Shown one piece after another: positions 26,715 through 35,819 of a DNA stretch of 64,000 nt. How positions within the stretch are numbered: position 1 is the stretch's first letter; the number at the start of each line of letters is the position of its first letter. A model generated the notes under the pieces. The model saw nothing but the letters and a program-made list of their open reading frames with translations, made no database searches and was not told the DNA's origin. A program made the translations under genes and the position numbers. The stretch is from contig JAPLYN010000001.1 of NCBI GenBank assembly GCA_026395515.1, positions 62,001-126,000 on the forward strand, given 5' to 3'. Source of the stretch: Candidatus Peregrinibacteria bacterium (lineage in GTDB: Bacteria; Patescibacteriota; Gracilibacteria; UBA1369; LOWO2-01-FULL-3).

Positions 26715-28520
26715 CTATTTTCGGCCAAACATTTTTCCCAATTCATCCATAGTTAGAGAAACCATTGTCGGTCTTCCATGTGGACAAGTGTAAGGTCTTT
26801 GAAGTTTTTCCATCTGCATAATTAGGGACTGCATCTCAATTAAACTCAGCTTTTGTCCAAATTTAATTGCGCTTCTACAGGACATATAGGTCAGCATTTC
26901 CTCTCTACGCCCGTGCATTTTTGAAGTATTTTTTTGATTGAGAATGTCGTCTAAAACACCTTTAATTACTTCTTCCATATTCTCTTTTGCCAAGAAAACA
27001 GGTACCGCATGAATCACAAAAGTATTTCCTCCAAAAGGTTCAATTTCGAAACCAAGTCCACTGAAAATATCCATATTTTCTTTAATCAAAGATACCTCTT
27101 CATTGCTCAATTCCATCTGTAAAGCCATCAATAAAGGTTGTACGGATTTTTCTTGATTTTCAAATTGTGAAATTAATTCCTCAAATCTCACGCGCTCATG
27201 CGCCGCATGCTGATCAATCAAAACCAGTCCGCTATCATTCTGAGCAACGATGTACGAATTGAAAATCTGCACAATTGGTTTCATATCAAAGCGCTTCTCA
27301 GTCACCGCCCCAGTTTGAATTCCTTCAGCTTGGCGAGTTTCAATAAAGTCCTTACTGAAATTCATTGCCGCCTTCATTTCGCCCATTCCAAAGTTGAAAT
27401 TTTCTTGTTTCACAGGGCTACCACCAAATTTCATAAAACCTCCAAGCTCAGATTCTCCACCACTTACTTCATCTTTAGGAAAACTATCCGACATATATCT
27501 CTGAGATTCTGTAAATCCTTTTGGAATTAGAATGTTTTTCTCTAAAGCCGTTTTTACGCATCCATATACCACTTTTATTAGACTCTGCTGATCTTCAAAA
27601 CGAATTTCCGTCTTCCTCGGATGTACATTCACATCAATCAAAGCCGGATCAATTTTAATATTCAAAATAAACACCGGTTTCTTGTTCTCCATCAGCATAG
27701 AGTGGAAAGCGGTCTTAATAGTATTTGCCAAAAGAAAATGCTGAATAGGTCTGCCATTCACAAAGAAATATTGATGCTGACTAGTACTACGACTGAGTAA
27801 AGGCTTCCCAATAAATCCATCAATCTGAAACGCACTTCCACCATAAAATACAGGGAGCATCGCTTCAGAAGTAGCTTTGCCAAAAATATCTGCTACTCTC
27901 GAAATCAAATCACTACTTCTCGCTAAATCGAAAATTACTTTATCATTATGTACTAATTTGAAAGATAACTCCGGATGAGCCAAAGCAATCATATCTAGAA
28001 TGCTCGTAACATGCCCTAATTCCGTGCTGTCCTGCTTTAGGTACTTCTGACGCGCTGGTGTATTGAAAAACAAGTCATAGACCTCTATTTGAGTTCCAGA
28101 GGGCATGCCTACTTCCTGTTTAAGTTTGATTTCTCCTCCCACTGATTGAATCTCTGTTCCAGCTAAGTCATTAACAGTCTTACTACGAATTATCATCTTA
28201 GAAACAGATGAAATACTCGCCAAAGCTTCACCTCTAAAACCCATAGTTTTTATTTTCCAAAGATCAGCCTCGTCTCTTATTTTACTTGTGGCGTGCCTCT
28301 GCAAAGCCAATTCCAAATCTTCCGGAATCATTCCGCATCCATCATCAATAATTTTTATAAAACTCTTTCCGGCATCTTTCATTTCTACCACAATATTTTT
28401 CGCACCAGCATCGATACTATTTTCCACCAATTCTTTAACCACACTGGCAGGTCTTTCAACAACCTCTCCAGCGGCAATCTGATTGATCAGACTTTCCGGT
28501 AGAACTTTTATGATGGACAT
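26715..28520 (-). CDS. mutL: DNA mismatch repair protein MutL with endonuclease motif
   Basis: A 601-aa protein. The N-terminal GHKL ATPase is complete: ELVENSIDAGAK, DDGCGM, HATSKI, GFRGEALASI. The C-terminal domain carries DQHAAHERVRFEE, the DQHA(X)2E(X)4E metal-binding endonuclease motif, plus SCRSAIKFGQ and CPHGRPT. It should therefore nick DNA itself, as in most bacteria without MutH. It is the last gene of a colinear run that begins with mutS and encloses three lipoprotein genes; 5 nt separate it from the lipoprotein upstream. Confidence 0.97.
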   Translation of the reverse strand: MSIIKVLPESLINQIAAGEVVERPASVVKELVENSIDAGAKNIVVEMKDAGKSFIKIIDDGCGMIPEDLELALQRHATSKIRDEADLWKIKTMGFRGEALASISSVSKMIIRSKTVNDLAGTEIQSVGGEIKLKQEVGMPSGTQIEVYDLFFNTPARQKYLKQDSTELGHVTSILDMIALAHPELSFKLVHNDKVIFDLARSSDLISRVADIFGKATSEAMLPVFYGGSAFQIDGFIGKPLLSRSTSQHQYFFVNGRPIQHFLLANTIKTAFHSMLMENKKPVFILNIKIDPALIDVNVHPRKTEIRFEDQQSLIKVVYGCVKTALEKNILIPKGFTESQRYMSDSFPKDEVSGGESELGGFMKFGGSPVKQENFNFGMGEMKAAMNFSKDFIETRQAEGIQTGAVTEKRFDMKPIVQIFNSYIVAQNDSGLVLIDQHAAHERVRFEELISQFENQEKSVQPLLMALQMELSNEEVSLIKENMDIFSGLGFEIEPFGGNTFVIHAVPVFLAKENMEEVIKGVLDDILNQKNTSKMHGRREEMLTYMSCRSAIKFGQKLSLIEMQSLIMQMEKLQRPYTCPHGRPTMVSLTMDELGKMFGRK

Positions 28521-28525
28521 GATTC

Positions 28526-29164
28526 TTATTTAGAAAAATTGATCGTTACTGTGGCAGTTTTTGTCGTCCCGTCTTTAAATGTAGCTGTGAATTCAAAAGT
28601 ATTTTTTCCAATCTTCAAATTTTTGAAAGCTAAAGCCGCTTTATAGGTAAATTTTGTCGAACCAGCTTTGAAACTTTGTAATACATAAGGATCATTATCA
28701 GCGCTTGATTTAGCCACTATTTTGGTCGCTCCGGCAGAAAGAGTTCCAGTGAAAGTCACTCCATCGCCTGAAAGATTAGCTTGGTCTTTTGGAGTATCTA
28801 TTGTGATTGAAGCTATATCTTGCACTACTTCTTTTTCACCATTTTTATCTGCCAAATTGGCAATTTCTATAATGTTAGCAATATGCAAAGCAACGCCACT
28901 AATTTTTGTTGGCTCTGCATCTGTAGGAACAACATTTTTTTCTACAGGTTTCACGTCAGTTTTTACTTCAGTTTTAGCCACAGGTTTATGTTCCACCCCA
29001 TCTTGATCATCTTTTAATTTGCTAACTTGTTCCTTTAAATCATCCACCTGCTTTTGAACTTCAGCCTGCTTTGCAGCATCATCTGCAGATTGATTCGGGT
29101 TGCCACAAGCTGTGAAAGCAAAAAGTGCGGAAACAGCCAAAATAATATTTAAAGTTTTTTTCAT
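28526..29164 (-). CDS. Lipoprotein with coiled coil and beta domain
   Basis: About 212 aa from ATG 29164 (MKKTLNIIL), preferred over an upstream GTG because it gives a clean signal peptide ending in lipobox FTAC. The cysteine is followed by a short coiled coil (VQKQVDDLKEQVSKL), a Lys/Val/Thr linker, and a ~100-residue Ig-like beta domain (VTFTGTLSAGATKIVAKS, FEFTATFKDGTT). Both the coil and the domain are homologous to the 401-aa lipoprotein two genes upstream, so these are paralogs. Function unknown; probably anchored outside the membrane. Confidence 0.83.
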   Translation of the reverse strand: MKKTLNIILAVSALFAFTACGNPNQSADDAAKQAEVQKQVDDLKEQVSKLKDDQDGVEHKPVAKTEVKTDVKPVEKNVVPTDAEPTKISGVALHIANIIEIANLADKNGEKEVVQDIASITIDTPKDQANLSGDGVTFTGTLSAGATKIVAKSSADNDPYVLQSFKAGSTKFTYKAALAFKNLKIGKNTFEFTATFKDGTTKTATVTINFSK

Positions 29165-29230
29165 AAACAAATTGTTAAAGCCCACGAAAATCTAGCAGAT
29201 TTGGGCTCGGAAATCAAACCACAGGAAGCT

Positions 29231-30796
29231 TTATCTCTTAATCTCTATGAACATTTTTCCAGCATTTACTTCCAATACACTTGAGCTAATATTTTTTGTG
29301 AAGTTTTTGAAAAAATTAGCACGCTGCTCGAAGTTTAGTAACTGAGGAAATCCGTCGATTATTTTCAGAGGGGAAAGATAAATTTTAAAAGACTCAGGCG
29401 TCACGACAGTACCAATACTCAAGCCATCATTCGAAGAATCAGTGCCAGTTATAAAATCACCAAGTGAATAGAAAATTAATGATTTTTTATAAATTCTCAT
29501 CTCGGAAATTTCACTTAGACCTCTTCCAAGAAATAGATCTACACCGGCATCAGCAAATTTTTCCGAAATATTTTTCTCGGCAATATTTGGCTTATCTCCA
29601 TTTTTAAATTGATATAACAAATAAACAATATCTGCAGTTTTCTTTTCATTTTTAATTTCTTCCAATTCTTTATCTAAACTTCCACCATTTTCGCTAAACT
29701 TGCAGAAACTAATTTTCAAAGAGTTCTGTTCTTCTTTCTGGCATTTTTCATCTGGTAAATCAAAAACCAAAAAGTCACTTCCAACTAAAAATCTATCTTC
29801 CTGACCTTTTAAATTATCTAGAAATTTTAAAATTCCAACATCTCTAAATAGAAATTGTTTTATGTCCCAAAACCAACCTTTGCTTAGTAGTAAGCCATTA
29901 TTTGCTGGAATATTTCCAAAGTTCCCAATTGAAACACTTTTTACCTTATCTATTCCACCTTTATAAAAAGTAAAAAATTGATGACTTGTTGTCGATTCGC
30001 GATGAGAGACATAATCCTGCAAATTAGTGTGTGCCAATCTTTCCGCCTTTTGATAGCCTCTCTTTTCCATCAATTTCAAAACTGTATAAATCGAAGAAGG
30101 GGAATCAATTTCCAAATCATATACATTATCATAATCGAAATTCTTTATCGTCGCATATGCTGACCAATCATGAAAATCGGCCGCTTCTACAGGTATATAG
30201 TGAGAAAAATCCACACTCGTAATCACCAAAGAATCCGCAGGCAAATTCTTATTGAGCCACTCAGCTAACTCCTCAGCTTTTTCTTTTGGAATTTTCCATT
30301 TCAAAACAATCGGTACAATTTTTGCATCTGAAAAATACTTTTTAATGAAGGGCGCATGATTATAAATGCCATGTTCTTTAATAAAAGTTTCATCATTAAA
30401 ACTAGCAATTCCATCCCTTACCAAGTCATCTCTCAAAGCTCCTAATTCCACAGGGCCATTAGTAGATTGATATTCACAATTTTGGCACGTCTGAATATCA
30501 GCATCACCATTCTGGTAATGATTTGGGCTGATTAATATCACTAATTTTGGCTGAGTCACTTTGCTGAGACCACTATAAAACTTCGCCAATTCATCAGCTG
30601 CTATCAGATGATGCGGGAGAATAACACCGAGAGGCGCACTTTCGAATTTATCCGGTTCCTTGACCTTGAAAATTTGATTCCACAATTTTACGTCGCCAGG
30701 ATAAGTATATGTAATTTTTAATTTTCCATCTCGAGTACAACCAAAAACTACTACGCTAATAGCCAGAGTCAGGCTAATTAAACGTAGTAGTTTCAT
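29231..30796 (-). CDS. Lipoprotein fusing MEMO/AmmeMemoRadiSam-B and a CapA-like domain
   Basis: A 521-aa protein. Residues 1-19 are a signal peptide with lipobox VFGC. About 55-275 is a MEMO1-family (AMMECR/MEMO dioxygenase-like) domain with the conserved histidine positions: LPHHLIAADELAKFYSG, ISPNHYQNG, EHGIYNHAPFI and VTSVDFSHY. About 340-490 resembles the second half of CapA/PgsA calcineurin-like capsule proteins (KKSLIFYSLGDFITG), but without the metal-binding HPH motif. The known bacterial MEMO proteins are cytosolic, so an extracellular lipid-anchored form joined to a CapA-like part is unusual. It sits between two paralogous lipoproteins. Substrate unknown. Confidence 0.78.
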   Translation of the reverse strand: MKLLRLISLTLAISVVVFGCTRDGKLKITYTYPGDVKLWNQIFKVKEPDKFESAPLGVILPHHLIAADELAKFYSGLSKVTQPKLVILISPNHYQNGDADIQTCQNCEYQSTNGPVELGALRDDLVRDGIASFNDETFIKEHGIYNHAPFIKKYFSDAKIVPIVLKWKIPKEKAEELAEWLNKNLPADSLVITSVDFSHYIPVEAADFHDWSAYATIKNFDYDNVYDLEIDSPSSIYTVLKLMEKRGYQKAERLAHTNLQDYVSHRESTTSHQFFTFYKGGIDKVKSVSIGNFGNIPANNGLLLSKGWFWDIKQFLFRDVGILKFLDNLKGQEDRFLVGSDFLVFDLPDEKCQKEEQNSLKISFCKFSENGGSLDKELEEIKNEKKTADIVYLLYQFKNGDKPNIAEKNISEKFADAGVDLFLGRGLSEISEMRIYKKSLIFYSLGDFITGTDSSNDGLSIGTVVTPESFKIYLSPLKIIDGFPQLLNFEQRANFFKNFTKNISSSVLEVNAGKMFIEIKR

Positions 30797-30809
30797 GATT
30801 TAAATCTAT

Positions 30810-32015
30810 TTATCTGTAGAGTCTTCCACCCCATTCCACCACTGCAAAACCACTTCTTGTTACACGAGTTAATTTTTGTTCAACTACAGCAGTCTTTTTA
30901 TCTAATCCTTTGTAATCAAAGAATACACGAATTACAGAGTCTGGCTTTGGGCTTACTGTCAAAGGAGCATATTTATCTAGATCAGACTGAGCAATGAAAG
31001 TGATGAAGTAATATGGTTTGTCGCTCAATTTTGGTAACCAATATTCTTCGAAATCAGCAGTCTCTTTAGCATTCATTCCGAGAATAGCCAATTTATCTTC
31101 AAATAATTTTTTTACATCAGCTTTTGCTACTACAAATCCTTCGCTTGGAGTACGGAAATTAGCCGCGAAACCCTCCCAGTAAAGATAAGGATAAGATTTT
31201 GAATCAGCTAAATTGAAAAGCTGACCAGTTGTATTTGCAATCACATTCCATCCACGACCAATAGCTGGTTCAGAAACGGAAATTCCATTTGTTGGAACTA
31301 CGTTTACTGATACCTGAGTAGTTGTTTTTGGATATAGGTAAATTACTGGTTTACCCATTTCTGCTCCGCCTGGTGTGTAATAAACTTGTACGGAAGTTTT
31401 GCTAGTCGTTGCGTCCCAGAAGGTAGCAGTAAATTCAAAAGTTACTGAACCTGGCCATAAGTTATTCCATTTTTCAGCAGCTCTATAAGTAAAATTAGAA
31501 TCACCTAGGTTGAAATCCTGTAATTGATAAACATCTTCATGATAGGGAACACACATATCATTTGGGCCACAGTTTTGAGAACCAACGCTAGCCTTCACAA
31601 CAATTTTTTTAGTATTTGGTGAAACTACTCCAGTAAAAATAATAGGAGCTTCATTGAAATGATCCTCATTTTTTGGATCTTTCAAAGTGATATAGCTCGC
31701 ACCAGTATAAGCTTCAACCTTTTTGACAACATCGTCGTCAGCTTTTTGCTGAGCAGCTTTAGCATCTGCCGCCTTTTTTGCATCGTCAGTTACTTTTGTA
31801 TCTACCTTCGTTGTATCTGTTGTTGTGGTAGTAGTTGTAGTTGGTTGTTGAGTTTTTGTATCATCAAGCTGCTTCTTTAGATCATCCACTTGTTTTTGCA
31901 ATTCTGCCTGTGTCTTCGCATCTTGTGATGGCACAACAGGATCTGCAGGTTTATTACATGCCACAAACAACAACAGTGCGCTGGCAATCACGCTGATGCT
32001 TAAGAATTTCTTCAT
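30810..32015 (-). CDS. Lipoprotein with coiled coil, beta domain and KPVIYLYP domain
   Basis: A 401-aa protein. Signal peptide with lipobox FVAC, short coiled coil (LQKQVDDLKKQLDD), a Thr-rich linker, then a beta domain (about 105-225) paralogous to that of the lipoprotein at 28526. The C-terminal ~170 residues begin KPVIYLYPKTTTQVSV and continue with YLYWEGF, PYYFITF and GFAVVEWGGRLY. This C-terminal domain recurs in proteins of CPR bacteria and Bacteroidetes and has no function that I know. It is followed 13 nt later by the MEMO/CapA-like gene and preceded by mutS (55 nt). Confidence 0.83.
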   Translation of the reverse strand: MKKFLSISVIASALLLFVACNKPADPVVPSQDAKTQAELQKQVDDLKKQLDDTKTQQPTTTTTTTTDTTKVDTKVTDDAKKAADAKAAQQKADDDVVKKVEAYTGASYITLKDPKNEDHFNEAPIIFTGVVSPNTKKIVVKASVGSQNCGPNDMCVPYHEDVYQLQDFNLGDSNFTYRAAEKWNNLWPGSVTFEFTATFWDATTSKTSVQVYYTPGGAEMGKPVIYLYPKTTTQVSVNVVPTNGISVSEPAIGRGWNVIANTTGQLFNLADSKSYPYLYWEGFAANFRTPSEGFVVAKADVKKLFEDKLAILGMNAKETADFEEYWLPKLSDKPYYFITFIAQSDLDKYAPLTVSPKPDSVIRVFFDYKGLDKKTAVVEQKLTRVTRSGFAVVEWGGRLYR

Positions 32016-32070
32016 AAAAAACTAGGGTTATATTAACTCCCAATCTAACAAATTCTCTTCTGTAAATCAA

Positions 32071-34638
32071 TTAATCCTCCTTGCTTGATCGACTCTTCAT
32101 GTCGTGTAGCTTCTGCATTGCTTGTATCGGAGTCATACTATTCAAGTCTAGCAGTTTTAATTCTTCCATCATCTTATTATCTACTGCATCAATATTTTTG
32201 TGTTCACGCTTAGCATCATCGAAAAGCTCAATTTGATCGGGACTGACACGGCCTTTTTTAATATGTCTATTTTCTAATTCAGACAAAACTCCTCGCGCTC
32301 TGGAAACTAAATCTACTGGCAATCCAGCCAATTTTGCTACTTCAATTCCATAACTTTTATCCACTCCACCTTCCACAATTTTGTATAAAAACACTACTCC
32401 TTCTTTTTCATTTTCTTTTACAAGAACGCTAAGATTTACTGCTTTCTCCAGCCTTTCTGCCAATTCTATCAATTCGTGATAATGAGTTGCAAACAAAGTC
32501 TTCGCACCAATTTTATCGTGAATAAATTCCATAATCGCCCAAGCAATACTCACTCCATCATAAGTCGAAGTACCACGACCAATTTCATCCAAAATAATTA
32601 AACTTTTTTCTGTCGCGTGATTCAAAATAAAAGCAGTTTCATTCATCTCCACCATGAAAGTACTCTCGCCACGTGTTAGATTATCGCTAGCACCTACTCG
32701 TGTAAAAATCCTATCTACAAGCGCAATTTTCGCACTCTCGGCAGGTACATAACTTCCAATTTGTGCTAATAAAACTATCAAAGCCACTTGTCGGAGATAA
32801 GTGGATTTACCGCCCATATTTGGTCCAGTAATTAATCCGAATTTTCTTTCGTTATTAAAAATACAATCGTTAGGAACAAAGTTTTTAGCAAAACTCAATT
32901 GCTCAATTACCGGGTGACGACCATTTTTTATTTCCATCACTCCATCAGTAATTTCTGGTTTGCAAAAGTTGTTTTTGACTCCAATGTAAGCCAAATTTGC
33001 GAGCACATCAAATTCCGCAATTACTCGCGCATTAGTTTGGATTTTTAAAAGTTCTTTCACCACTTCAATTCTCACTCCATAGAAAAGTTCATATTCCAAT
33101 TCTTTAATTCTAGTCTCTGCGTTCAAAACTTTGTCTTCATATTCTTTCAATTCCGGCGTAATAAAACGCTCCGCATTTACCAAAGTTTGTTTGCGAATGT
33201 AATCTTGTGGCACTGCATCCAAATTTGTTTTACTGATCTCAATATAATATCCGAAAACACTATTAAATCTTATTTTTAAAGAATTAATTCCGGTTCTTTC
33301 TATTTCTCTTTGTTGTAAATCGGCAATAAAACCTTTGCCTTCCGTGCTGATTCCTAGAAGATCATCTAGCTCAGCATTATAACCTTTTTTAATCATTCCA
33401 CCTTCGCGTACCGTGTGTGGTGGCTCATCAGAAATTGCTTTTTCAATCAGTTCTACAAGTCCACTCAATTCGTCCAATTCACCAAAATATTCAGAAAAAT
33501 TTTCCTTAATTAAATTTTTCAAACTTGGCACCACCTTCAAAGATTCTTTCATAGCAATAAGATCTCGCGCATTTCCGCTACCAAGACTCAAACGGCTCAA
33601 CAATCTTTCTATGTCATAAATTTTCCCAAGACTATCTCTGAGCTCTCTTATCAGACTAGAATTTTCAGCAATTTTTGACACATTCATTAATCTCTTTTCA
33701 ACTTTTACTTTCTCTAGAAGTGGATGTAGCAACCAATTTCTCAGCATACGTCCTCCCATTGGGCTTACTGTTTGATCGAGAATACTTATCAAACTTCCTT
33801 CTTTTTTGCCCTGACTAGTATAAAAAAGTTCTAGATTGCGAATCAACGCTTGGTCCATCGCCATAAATTCCGAAACTTCGTAATAACTTATTTTTCCAAT
33901 ATGGGTTAGTTCAGTTTTTTGCGTCTCACGAAGGTATTCAAAAAGCATTCCCGCCGCGGCTATCGCCAATTTTTTTCCTTCTAGTCCAAATCCTTGCAAA
34001 GACTTCACCGCAAAATGATTTTTCAATTCGTTCTCAGGTTCTTTGAAATAATCGAAAGGGAATAAATAAATACCTCGTCCTTGTAAAAGGGGACTCATCA
34101 CTCCCAAAAGTTCTCTTCCCAAAACACACTCCGCCGGTCCAATTCTCATCAACTCCTCCTCCAGTTTTTTATAACTTTCCATCTCGCTCACTCTGAATTC
34201 TCCGGTGGTAACATCCGCATAGGCTAGAGAAAAGCGGCTTTTATCAGTCACTATGGTCGCGACATAATTATTTGCCTTTTGTTCAATAATATTTTCATCA
34301 AAAGTAGTACCAGGAGTGACTACCCTCACCACTTCTCTTTGTACAATTCCCTTACCATCCGGCTGAGTCATTTGATCGCAGAGAGCCACTTTCTTACCAG
34401 CTCGTGTAAGCTTACACAAATAACCTTCCAAAGCGTGAAAAGGAATGCCACACATTGGCGCACTATTCTCACCATTCTTATTTCTAGAAGTCAGAGTAAT
34501 TTGTAGAATCTTCGAAGCTTCCAGAGCATCCTCGAAAAACATTTCATAAAAATCTCCAAGTCTATACATCAGAATACAATCCTGATATTTTTCTTTTATC
34601 TCTCTATACTGCGCCATCATTGGCGTGAGCTTTGTCAT
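32071..34638 (-). CDS. mutS: DNA mismatch repair protein MutS
   Basis: About 855 aa from ATG 34638 (MTKLTPMMAQYREIK), preferred over a TTG 9 nt upstream. It recognises mismatches. Domain I carries the mismatch-reading YRLGDFYEMFFEDA (Phe-x-Glu of the GxFYE loop). The ATPase has Walker A TGPNMGGKSTYLRQ, Walker B LIILDEIGRGTSTYDG, and ATHYHEL. Full length for MutS1. It heads a colinear run with three lipoproteins and mutL. Confidence 0.98.
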   Translation of the reverse strand: MTKLTPMMAQYREIKEKYQDCILMYRLGDFYEMFFEDALEASKILQITLTSRNKNGENSAPMCGIPFHALEGYLCKLTRAGKKVALCDQMTQPDGKGIVQREVVRVVTPGTTFDENIIEQKANNYVATIVTDKSRFSLAYADVTTGEFRVSEMESYKKLEEELMRIGPAECVLGRELLGVMSPLLQGRGIYLFPFDYFKEPENELKNHFAVKSLQGFGLEGKKLAIAAAGMLFEYLRETQKTELTHIGKISYYEVSEFMAMDQALIRNLELFYTSQGKKEGSLISILDQTVSPMGGRMLRNWLLHPLLEKVKVEKRLMNVSKIAENSSLIRELRDSLGKIYDIERLLSRLSLGSGNARDLIAMKESLKVVPSLKNLIKENFSEYFGELDELSGLVELIEKAISDEPPHTVREGGMIKKGYNAELDDLLGISTEGKGFIADLQQREIERTGINSLKIRFNSVFGYYIEISKTNLDAVPQDYIRKQTLVNAERFITPELKEYEDKVLNAETRIKELEYELFYGVRIEVVKELLKIQTNARVIAEFDVLANLAYIGVKNNFCKPEITDGVMEIKNGRHPVIEQLSFAKNFVPNDCIFNNERKFGLITGPNMGGKSTYLRQVALIVLLAQIGSYVPAESAKIALVDRIFTRVGASDNLTRGESTFMVEMNETAFILNHATEKSLIILDEIGRGTSTYDGVSIAWAIMEFIHDKIGAKTLFATHYHELIELAERLEKAVNLSVLVKENEKEGVVFLYKIVEGGVDKSYGIEVAKLAGLPVDLVSRARGVLSELENRHIKKGRVSPDQIELFDDAKREHKNIDAVDNKMMEELKLLDLNSMTPIQAMQKLHDMKSRSSKED

Positions 34639-34718
34639 GGATCCCAATTCTATAGAAATTCCATCTGCAAAACAACAAAGAGTAATATTTCCGCATGTGC
34701 TCCGTATTCCTTAGCGAG

Positions 34719-34747
34719 TTGCAACATTCATACAATTATTATTTAAT
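34719..34747 (+). promoter_or_regulatory. Promoter giving a nearly leaderless mRNA
   Basis: -35 TTGCAA 34719-34724, 17-bp spacer, -10 TTTAAT 34742-34747. The ATG is at 34756, so the predicted transcript begins at or within two bases of the start codon. Confidence 0.6.
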
Positions 34748-34755
34748 ATCATTTT

Positions 34756-35760
34756 ATGACAAAATTTATTAGCAAAATTCTCACAGTAGCGACAATAGCT
34801 ATGGTAATGCCCATGACCACTACTCAAGCAGGGGGAAGCATGCCAGCTACAACTCTTACTGGTTCTGTTTCTTCTGAAAATGCAATCAATCTTTCCTGGA
34901 CTACTCCAGACAAGAATGATTATCAGTATGTTTACGATTTCTACGATGGTTACGCTGTACTTATGAATGGCAAAACCTTCGCTATGCTCAAGTTTGAAAA
35001 TAATAACTACAATTATTACAACTTAAGCGGAATGAAAAAAGGTAGTTATAAATTTGAGGTAGATCTTTATTACTATGACGTTAATGGCATTCATTACGTA
35101 AATCCAAGTAACAAGGTTGAACTCAAAATTGCAGACAAAATAGTTGAAAAGAAAATCTCTCCAGTAAAAATGAAAGTTGATGAATCTGGAGATAAAGTAG
35201 TTTTGAATTGGAGTACTTTTACAGGAAAATTTGATGGTTACATTATCAAACTCGCAGAGATTGATAAGAACTATAAAGAATTTCCAAAGAACACAATTTA
35301 TTATTACCTTTCAACGACTGACACCTCTTACTCTGGGTTAGATATCGCAGCTGGTCATCGTTACAATGTTCAAGTTTTACCTTATTTAAAGAATAATAAA
35401 GGCACTCTTGATTACGTAAAAGGTGCAGCTAGTAATAGAAAACTTATCAATCTTGCTGAAGATAAAATAGTATTATCAGCTCAAGCAATTGGTGGAAAGA
35501 TTGAAGCCAATTTCACTTCAACTGGTAAACAAATTGATGGATATGCTATCTACGTAGTTTACGGTAAACAGGGCGAAGTATCTCTTGATAAAGCTAGTCC
35601 AGTTTTCTTAAGCAAAGATAAGACTACTTTCACTGCTTATCCTAGCGATACAGGTTCTTATACTTTGAAAGTTTACGCTTATAATGAATTACCAAACGGT
35701 ACAAAAGTTTATCACCAACCAGGTTCAAACTGGGTGACTGTAGAAAACAATATTTTATAA
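34756..35760 (+). CDS. Secreted protein of three fibronectin III-like domains
   Basis: A 334-aa protein with signal peptide (about 1-25, TTTQAGG) and then three similar beta-sandwich domains of ~95 residues: SSENAINLSWTTPD..., SGDKVVLNWSTFTGKFDGYIIKL..., and AIGGKIEANFTSTGKQIDGYAIYV.... Each has the FnIII-like W/Y core and ends in a YxxVxVY strand. There is no anchor, SLH or enzymatic domain. It is Tyr- and Asn-rich. It is likely an extracellular adhesion or matrix component. It stands alone between mutS (divergent) and the Cys-rich gene (convergent). Confidence 0.8.
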   Translation: MTKFISKILTVATIAMVMPMTTTQAGGSMPATTLTGSVSSENAINLSWTTPDKNDYQYVYDFYDGYAVLMNGKTFAMLKFENNNYNYYNLSGMKKGSYKFEVDLYYYDVNGIHYVNPSNKVELKIADKIVEKKISPVKMKVDESGDKVVLNWSTFTGKFDGYIIKLAEIDKNYKEFPKNTIYYYLSTTDTSYSGLDIAAGHRYNVQVLPYLKNNKGTLDYVKGAASNRKLINLAEDKIVLSAQAIGGKIEANFTSTGKQIDGYAIYVVYGKQGEVSLDKASPVFLSKDKTTFTAYPSDTGSYTLKVYAYNELPNGTKVYHQPGSNWVTVENNIL

Positions 35761-35781
35761 GGAGAATTTAGCCTCACAATT

Positions 35782-35819
35782 AAAAAGCCTTTTTCCCACA
35801 CGTGGAAAGGGCTTTTTTT
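35782..35819. terminator. Bidirectional terminator
   Basis: A long stem (AAAAAGCC...TCCCAC with GTGGAAAGG-GCTTTTT) has an A tract on the left and T7 on the right. It can end both the FnIII-like gene and the convergent Cys-rich gene, whose stop codon overlaps its right edge. Confidence 0.85.
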
